DNA of 64,000 bases from Oreocharis arfaki (taxonomy: Eukaryota; Chordata; Aves; Passeriformes; Paramythiidae). How positions within the stretch are numbered: position 1 is the stretch's first letter; every line of letters begins with the position of its first letter. Positions 59,501-64,000 of the stretch are shown one piece after another. The translations under genes and the position numbers were made by a program. Where the stretch lies: positions 590,722 to 654,721 of the forward strand of contig VZRR01011537.1 in the NCBI GenBank assembly GCA_013398015.1, written 5' to 3'. The notes beneath the pieces were generated by a model. It worked only from the letters and a program-made list of their open reading frames with translations, had not been told where the DNA came from and did no database searches.

Positions 59501-60056
59501 GGGCCCTGTAAGTGCGTGAAAGTGCAGTTGTTCCCGGTTATTTATGCTCTAGGGCAGGAACAAAGCAATCTGGGGCAACTCAACCTGGAGAAGTGCGGGA
59601 CTCGCTAACAGGACAAATGGCATGCAAAACTGATCCAAACATCGTGTTTCGGCAGGAACGGCTGCCGTGTTTGGCACACGGCTTTTTGGTAAAGACGAGG
59701 GGAAAAAAAAAAAAAAGGATTAGAAAGGCGGACTACTCATAATCCAGAAAAGTTGTTTATTTCATCCACATTTCCTCAACAAAAGATGAACTCGTCCTCT
59801 AAAAAAGGCTTGCGCAACATTTTAAAATGGAAGATAATAACGAATAAGAAAAACAAGAAAAGAAAATACAAAAAGCAGGATACTTTCTCCAGTGCTGCAG
59901 AATAAAGCCGCACTAGTTCCGCCTCCCCCGCAAAGCGCGGCCGAGAAACAGCCACCGCTCGGCGGCTTTTTGATTCATCTGCGAACAATGGCAGCGCTTC
60001 CCCTCCGCCNNNNNNNNNNNNNNNNNNNNNNNNNNNNNNNNNNNNNNNNNNNNNNN
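41394..60056 (-). CDS. CPSF6: CPSF6 (CFIm68), cleavage factor I large subunit; coding exon 1 missing in gap
   Basis: Nuclear subunit of cleavage factor Im. It partners NUDT21 on UGUA elements, directs poly(A)-site choice and is imported by transportin-3. Visible coding exons on the minus strand: 49,685-49,894, 48,418-48,521, 47,546-47,691, 46,716-46,889, 45,088-45,592, 42,661-42,776, 42,170-42,323 and 41,394-41,583. All have GT/AG borders and join in frame, giving 532 residues; with the expected 20-residue first exon the total is about 552, against 551 in the main human isoform. In order: acidic N-terminus, RRM (LYIGNL, KGFALVGV), Gly/Arg segment, Pro-rich linker with PFG motif, and C-terminal Arg-Ser/Asp/Glu domain ending EYRHR. 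No damage seen. Coordinates extend to the gap presumed to hold the start. Confidence 0.98.
41584..42169 (-). other. CPSF6: CPSF6 intron before the last coding exon
   Basis: 586 bases, AT-rich, donor GTAAAA, acceptor TTTTAG. Nothing else recognised. Confidence 0.85.
42170..42323 (-). CDS. CPSF6: CPSF6 coding exon (DYGSAIETLVTAISLIKQSK...)
   Basis: 154-base exon with acceptor 'tttttcag' and donor GTAAAA. It encodes DYGSAIETLVTAISLIKQSK, then VSADDRCKVLISSLQDCLHG and IESKSYGSGS, the conserved helical segment between the Pro-rich linker and the RS-like domain. Confidence 0.97.
42661..42776 (-). CDS. CPSF6: CPSF6 coding exon (EMDAARTPLSEAEFEEIMNR...)
   Basis: 116-base exon with acceptor 'tgcttgcag' and donor GTTAGT. 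It encodes EMDAARTPLSEAEFEEIMNR and then NRAISSSAISRAVSDASAG. Sequence matches the vertebrate protein closely. Confidence 0.97.
42777..45087 (-). other. CPSF6: CPSF6 intron, 2.3 kb
   Basis: AT-rich intron with A/C-rich simple sequence near 42,955-43,000. The plus-strand frames at 44,099-44,569 are Lys/Ser-rich but have no partner exons or recognisable domain, and they are antisense to the gene. Confidence 0.75.
45088..45592 (-). CDS. CPSF6: CPSF6 coding exon (proline-rich linker with FG motif)
   Basis: 505-base exon, the largest coding exon, with acceptor 'ttttag' and donor GTGAGT. It begins AGQTPPRPPLGPPGPPGPP and ends DRGDYGPPGR. The LFPGQPFGQPP stretch puts Phe at inferred residue 284 (codon 45,435-45,437) followed by Gly. 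In human CPSF6 this FG is the residue pair known to dock into the HIV-1 capsid pocket and to act in phase separation. It is unchanged here. High GC of the exon comes from the proline codons. Confidence 0.98.
45593..46715 (-). other. CPSF6: CPSF6 intron; alternative exon not found
   Basis: 1.1 kb AT-rich intron. In human this is where a 37-codon alternative exon is inserted in the longer isoform. I searched by eye for its conserved sequence and did not see it, which is weak negative evidence. Confidence 0.6.
46716..46889 (-). CDS. CPSF6: CPSF6 coding exon (Gly/Arg-rich segment)
   Basis: 174-base exon with acceptor 'cattgcag' and donor GTAAAA. It encodes TQSGQMSGEGKAGPPGGSSR, AAFPPSNRGRGRFPGAIPGG and DRFPGPAGPGGPPPPFP. 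The RGRGRFPG part is the Gly/Arg motif that is arginine-methylated in the mammalian protein. Confidence 0.97.
46890..47545 (-). other. CPSF6: CPSF6 intron
   Basis: 656 bases, donor GTAAGC, acceptor TTGCAG. No repeat or second gene recognised. Confidence 0.8.
47546..47691 (-). CDS. CPSF6: CPSF6 coding exon (second half of RRM)
   Basis: 146-base exon with acceptor 'cctttcag' and donor GTAAGC. It encodes FALVGVGSEASSKKLMDLLP, KRELHGQNPVVTPCNKQFLS and QFEMQSRK. With the last residues of the previous exon it completes the RNP1-like KGFALVGV motif and the NUDT21-binding surface of the RRM. Confidence 0.98.
48418..48521 (-). CDS. CPSF6: CPSF6 coding exon (RRM core)
   Basis: 104-base exon with acceptor 'atttttcag' and donor GTAAGA. 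It encodes WTTDEDLTEAVHSLGVNDIL, then EIKFFENRANGQSKG. The first helix and second strand of the RRM fall here. Confidence 0.98.
48522..49684 (-). other. CPSF6: CPSF6 intron
   Basis: 1.16 kb AT-rich intron, donor GTAAGT, acceptor TTTTCAG, with a short TG run near 48,605. No other feature recognised. Confidence 0.8.
49685..49894 (-). CDS. CPSF6: CPSF6 coding exon 2 (acidic N-terminus to RRM start)
   Basis: 210-base exon in phase 0 at both ends, acceptor 'tattttag', donor GTAAGT. It encodes EAEYGGHDQIDLYDDVISPS, ANNGDAPEDRDYMDSLPPSV, GDDVGKGAAPNVVYTYTGKR and IALYIGNLTW. The last segment is the RNP2 strand of the RRM. Confidence 0.98.
50215..50428 (-). mobile_element. ERVL-type LTR, partial (3' copy)
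   Basis: The plus strand begins 'catggtttaaccccag' and continues with 'aagtaccacacagttgctc' and 'gaacagtttaaaaactgaaa'. This matches the copy at 53,539 and the well-known avian ERVL LTR read backwards, so the element is on the minus strand. Only the part from the TATA-like box ('gtacataaactgg') to the 3' end remains. Upstream U3 sequence is replaced directly by pol sequence. Confidence 0.85.
50429..53538 (-). pseudogene. degraded ERVL internal region (pol remnants)
   Basis: About 3.1 kb of decayed retroviral coding sequence in CPSF6 intron 1, minus strand. A frame at 50,429-50,665 holds the RNase H signature FTDGSC (50,465-50,482). Upstream, the reverse-transcriptase active-site box at 51,413-51,424 reads CIDA, having lost its Tyr and second catalytic Asp. 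The segment PVATMVLHQQQH in the frame near 51,800-52,057 is the start of the reverse-transcriptase region. Coding continuity is lost through several frame changes and stops, and an integrase region is absent. A CR1 piece interrupts it near 53,198. It cannot encode functional enzymes. Confidence 0.8.
53198..53280 (-). mobile_element. CR1 LINE remnant inside the ERVL
   Basis: Plus strand reads 'cacaggatcactgaatggct', 'gctgtgggcaggaatatcc' and 'ccactagaccagattgct', a mutated CR1 3' end on the minus strand with an internal deletion. It appears nested in the ERVL internal region. Confidence 0.7.
53539..54040 (-). mobile_element. ERVL-type LTR (5' copy)
   Basis: The plus strand starts 'attgtggattaactccagcc' and continues through 'ggcaactaagtaccacag', 'gaacagttcaataactgaa' and 'gccagtttactgg'. 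It is homologous to the LTR at 50,215 and in the same orientation, so the pair flank the internal region as the two LTRs of one provirus. Its far edge, near 54,040, is approximate. A perfect hairpin lies at 53,775-53,800. Confidence 0.8.
53775..53800. repeat. perfect inverted repeat in the ERVL LTR
   Basis: AATTGCTCAGCA, two bases, then TGCTGAGCAATT: twelve paired bases without mismatch. Confidence 0.85.
54041..59900 (-). other. CPSF6: rest of CPSF6 intron 1, no gene recognised
   Basis: Nearly 6 kb of AT-rich intron with only short frames. No RNA gene or identifiable repeat was seen. Regulatory elements cannot be judged from sequence alone. Confidence 0.55.
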
Positions 60057-60680
60057 CCGCATCCGGGAGGGTCCCGTCCGCCGAGCCGGCGGGGGAGAGC
60101 CCTCTGGAGCGGCCCCCGAGAAGGAAAGGCCGAGAGAGAGGAAGGCTGGTAAGAAGCGAAAAAGCGAGACAGGGAAGGAAGGCGCTCGCCCCAGTGCGTC
60201 CAGCCGGCCGGCAGCGGCCCCCTCTCAGCGCCAGGCGCGCTCTCCGCCCAGCCGGGCCCGCCGCCGGCACCCGCGGCCCGGGCGTGAGGCCGCGCCCGNG
60301 AGGGAGCGGGGAGGCGGAGCGAGGCGTCACTTCCGCGGCGGCGTGGCGAGGCTTCCGCCGGCGGCCGGGCCGCTCCTCCCGCCCCGTCCCGGGCGCTCCT
60401 CGCCCGCGGGGGCCGCCTCACGCGTTTGCCCGGCCTGGCGCGGCCCTGCTCGCCGCGGCTGTTTTTTCGGAGGCGGTGAGGTCCATGTCGGCGCTGCGGG
60501 GTGTACGCTCGTGTTCCGCACTGCCTCGCAGCTTGGAGGAGAGCTCCAGCACAGTCAAAGCGCGTTGTGTGCTCAATAGCCGAGAACCGTAATTATCGGC
60601 TGAAAAATGAGCGCCGCGCTACGTCTTCAAAGCAGGGGCGCGCGCTGGGCTCAGGAGCGCAGTAAAACGCGCGGAAAGGA
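59901..60680 (-). promoter_or_regulatory. CPSF6: CPSF6 CpG-island promoter with 47-N gap
   Basis: Dense CpG sequence on both sides of a 47-N run (60,010-60,056) plus a single N at 60,299. The 20-codon first exon of CPSF6 is not visible in the flanks on the minus strand, so it should lie in the gap, whose true size may be larger than 47. The 5' UTR and start site would then be just to the right. No TATA box is seen. Frames crossing the island on both strands are GC-driven. Confidence 0.75.
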
Positions 60681-63600
60681 CGCCAAACAGGCACACGCCG
60701 AACTGCATTTAGCCAGGGCTCTCAGCTGTGCCGCTGCAGAGCTCTCTCTTTTTAACATCAGAAAGTGAAGATAGTGTCAAATCAAGCGGTGTTCTTTTTT
60801 TCGGTGTTCGGTTTTTTGTTTGTTTGTTTTTGTTGTGCACTCAGAACTGTTAGGGTTGCGAGACGGCTTCAAATTAATTTTGGATTAACGTTCTGTTACC
60901 CAGATCCATGTTTAAGCTCCAGGTGATTTTTAAAAACAACGTCTCTTTGTACATAAAGCGCGGTGCACATAATGCTCTACATAATAGATTATGTTCCGCT
61001 TTGTACATCGTGTTCCACATCCAAAAATAAACCTGCTTTTTTTACTTCATCACAAGCTGACAATAAGAAGCTTGTGCTTCTCAGACTGATAATATAAAAT
61101 AATATAAAAACATCACCGCAATGAATAAAAGTGTTATTTTTAGCTTGACTCGAATTTCTTGTTTCATGACTGGGAGTACTTCTCAGTGTGTGGATTAGCA
61201 TCCAAAGTGTCCTGACTTCATACTGAATCCTGGACTTGTGTGCAGGTCATCCCTGTCTGCCTTGCAATCCCACACTGAAGTGCCCATGGAAAAGAAATAC
61301 GAATAGACCAGAAAATCGGTAAAAAATCAGAGATCCAAAACAAGGGATATGTTGTGGAGCACACCTGCCTAGATGTATTTCAGGTATGGAGATGCTTGGG
61401 ATATTCCTGGGATTCTTATCCAACTTGTGACATGATAAATTTATCAGCTGTGGATCTTGTGTCATTCCTGATGTTAATTCTGGAAGATAGAAATACTGTA
61501 TTTGACAGGTTTTTATTTAACGGAGTTTCCTGGTTAAAGGAACTAGCAGATTGTGAACCCTTTGGTAAAGTTCAGAGTATCACCTGAAAAAAACATTTTA
61601 GAGGTGGTAGTTAGGAACAAACAAACAAGACATCTTAATTGAACTTTTCCTGTTGGTAGCAATTATGATTTGCAGTACTACATTTGATCACATGTTAAAA
61701 GTACATGTTCACATCTATGAATGCACAAGTTGCTGGTGAATGAAATGATTGATTGGTTTGGAAGGAGGATTCACTCTTCTGGATTTCTCACAGGCCATAC
61801 AGTTACTGTTAAAGTATTAAGATCTAATTGGGTTCACATACTTGCTTAATGGTGAACTGATTTAGTAACTAGTCTTCTAGAGAATAAAGTGAAGCACTGT
61901 GACAGTTGCCACTTCTGGCCATGCTAAATAAAGTTACTGAAATCAAGAAAACCTACGCCTTGCTATCCTAATGATCAGATAAAAAACCACAGCAGATAGT
62001 AGGTCATGTGCAGTTGAATGTTTTATGTGCATCCAAGTATTATCCATAGATAGTTTAACAGGGCAAGGAAATGAAATATGAATGAAAAAGCCATCATCAT
62101 CACCTCAGAAACCACCTCAGGGATTACCACTAGCCTTTGAAGGATCTCATCCAGGGCCTTTGAAGAGGCAGGAAAAGATATCAGCCTCTGCTTTGCTCTT
62201 TACAGTAGTGAAGCATGATCAATGAAGCCCCTGGACCCCTCTATGCTGTGTTTCATGCTCAAGGGGCTTTTCCACTTTGGAGCCTTTCTAAACAGTTTGA
62301 CTTGCTAGATTTATTGACCATTGTCATTGACAGAATAATTACGACGATTTTTATTCTTGTGTGCATATTCCTAAGCAAATTCTGTAGGCAGTGTAGGAGA
62401 CTAAATATTATGCAAGCTGTTCTATTTATTTTCTGTTGTGTTTTCGTTCTTTTCATGGGTAGACTTACTAAATATATCTTCCTCTTCCTTGTGGTCATGA
62501 ATAGCTTCTTTGTGAATTACTGTGCCTCAATGGAGCTACTTCAGAGTTGATCTACTCCAGTGAAACTGTTAATGCTTTATTTATTGTAGACATTAAAATT
62601 ATTTAGACAAAATGTTGCCTTCCTTCACCCAGTAAAATTTGGAAGGCTGAAGCAGGGGTTGAAACAGAAATGTGATCATGAGAGAAAGAATTCTTGGCAG
62701 TACAACATGGTCTTGGAGAAGTGTCCTCATAAGTTTTGCTGGGGACAGCAAGAGCTACTGCTCATAAAGTAATTGCACGCCTTCAAAACCTATAGCCTTC
62801 CATGGGAACAAATGGCAGCAGATGAACTGGTGTCTTCCATCAGTTCTTATTTCACACCATGGGATGTTCTGTCATTTGATGACAACAGCTGGAGCTCCCT
62901 TGATACCAAAAGAAGGGGGGGAAAGGGACTGTGGCAGTACTGCATGAGAAGGTCGCCTACAAGTCCCTGTTTCTCATGGATACACAAAAACCTATTTATT
63001 TGTATATTGTTCCTTTGGTCTCTTGTGCTGTTAACAATGCAAATTCAGGTATAATCCTCATTTTGAACATAAAAGCAGCAGCTGGTTCTCTGAGGATCTT
63101 GTGACACGTATTGTTAGCCAACAGAACTCTCCATACCTTCATCTTCAAAGCATTTCAGACCATTTTCTACTAGGATGTTCCTGCTGCAAGACAAAGGGGA
63201 GCAGAGCTCTTTTCTCTCCCTTATGTATTTATTGTATGTGATTACCTCAAAATACATTTAAATATATGACTTTAGTCAAGAGTGGCGCAGAACCAGTTTC
63301 AATAGAATAGTGGTTTTAAACATTAAGCTATTTTTTCTAATATCAACATGGCAAAAATATGTATTTATATTTTAAAAAATAAATTTATGTAGAATTTACC
63401 TGAGGAATCAAGACTGAGAATGGTGCAGGAACTTTCAAATGGACTTTTATTTCAATATCAGCATAAACTGTTCATGCAGTAATGTCCTAGACAATAAAGT
63501 GAAAAGTTAAGATATAAAGAAGTGCTGTGTTAATCAGGATAATACTCAAAATCAGAAGAGGCCTCAGCTTAGTTGAGAACTGCAGTGTATGTTTTGTTAT

Positions 63601-64000
63601 GTAAACTTATGTCCTAGCTGTGTCAGTCCAACTGCATTGAATATGTTTTGTTTCTTTACTTGTAGTCCTGAAGGCTTTGATCTTTCCAAATCCTCTTGCA
63701 GCCACTCTGCAGGCCCTTTTATTGTTTTTCTCACTATAAAATAATCCAAATGGTAGAAGTCTGTACACTCTAAGCTGTAAGAAATTGTGTTGTCCACTGA
63801 AATGCCTTAGTTTATAAAATTCCACCGACAAGAAATGAGAAAAAATGTTATATTCAAAATGAGATGGCAAATAGGCACAAATCTGCGTAATTGCCCTCAG
63901 AGGCTAAATTTCAGGTTTTGTTAACTCTTGTGTAACTGCAGGCTGACATGAAAAGAGACAATTGTGTTCCCAACAAAGGTAGCAACAGCCTGTGCTGTGA
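60681..64000. other. upstream flank of CPSF6, no gene recognised
   Basis: AT-rich DNA with a short GT-rich run near 60,820. The longest plus-strand frame (62,215-62,550) is hydrophobic but has no recognisable domain or splice context. In human no protein gene lies close to the CPSF6 5' end on this side. Confidence 0.5.

Noticed and set aside
59776..60592. Frames of 86-184 codons on both strands in the CPSF6 CpG island
   Set aside because: GC-driven and gap-spanning, with no similarity to the expected CPSF6 N-terminus or any other family I know.
62215..62550. 111-codon hydrophobic plus-strand frame with possible membrane segments
   Set aside because: T-rich DNA gives Phe/Leu/Ile/Val codons automatically. 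No family similarity was recognised and there is no transcript context.

Overview
This is nuclear DNA from a vertebrate, almost certainly a bird. The evidence is long AT-rich introns with GT/AG splice sites, CpG-rich promoters broken by assembly gaps, many CR1 LINE 3' fragments, and an ERVL-type LTR family typical of avian genomes. Most of the open frames are noise. The real content is two conserved housekeeping genes, both on the minus strand, read piecewise from their exons.

Region 1-14,340 is intergenic and AT-rich. It holds a decayed CR1-like stretch (about 1,760-2,060), a CR1 3' end (about 12,230-12,333), an LTR-like fragment (about 13,420-14,012), a broken poly-G tract and two long perfect palindromes. 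No gene was recognised. Region 14,341-19,900 is YEATS4 (GAS41), the YEATS-domain histone acyl-lysine reader of the SRCAP and TIP60/p400 complexes. Six coding exons are intact and give 210 residues. The short first coding exon falls in a 193-base run of N inside a CpG island. CR1 copies lie in the first visible intron and directly upstream of the promoter.

Region 19,900-28,500 is intergenic. It holds two CR1 copies, an LTR end abutting one of them, and one unexplained plus-strand coding-like exon (22,172-22,387) followed by an AATAAA. Lysozyme C, which lies next to GAS41 in chicken and between CPSF6 and YEATS4 in human, is not visible here. Region 28,500-60,300 is CPSF6 (CFIm68), the large subunit of pre-mRNA cleavage factor I. 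Eight coding exons are intact (532 residues) and carry the RRM, the Gly/Arg and Pro-rich linker with the FG motif, and the C-terminal RS-like domain. The first coding exon is lost in a second assembly gap. A donor site five bases after the stop codon predicts a 3'-UTR intron, and a 12-13 kb ORF-poor tract ending at an AATAAA (28,521-28,526) probably includes the 3' UTR. The roughly 10 kb first intron contains a degraded ERVL provirus in the same orientation as CPSF6.

Region 60,300-64,000 is the rest of the CPSF6 CpG island and then AT-rich DNA with no recognised gene. The two genes act in separate nuclear processes (chromatin reading and mRNA 3'-end choice). Their shared strand and order match the conserved vertebrate block, read here in reverse.
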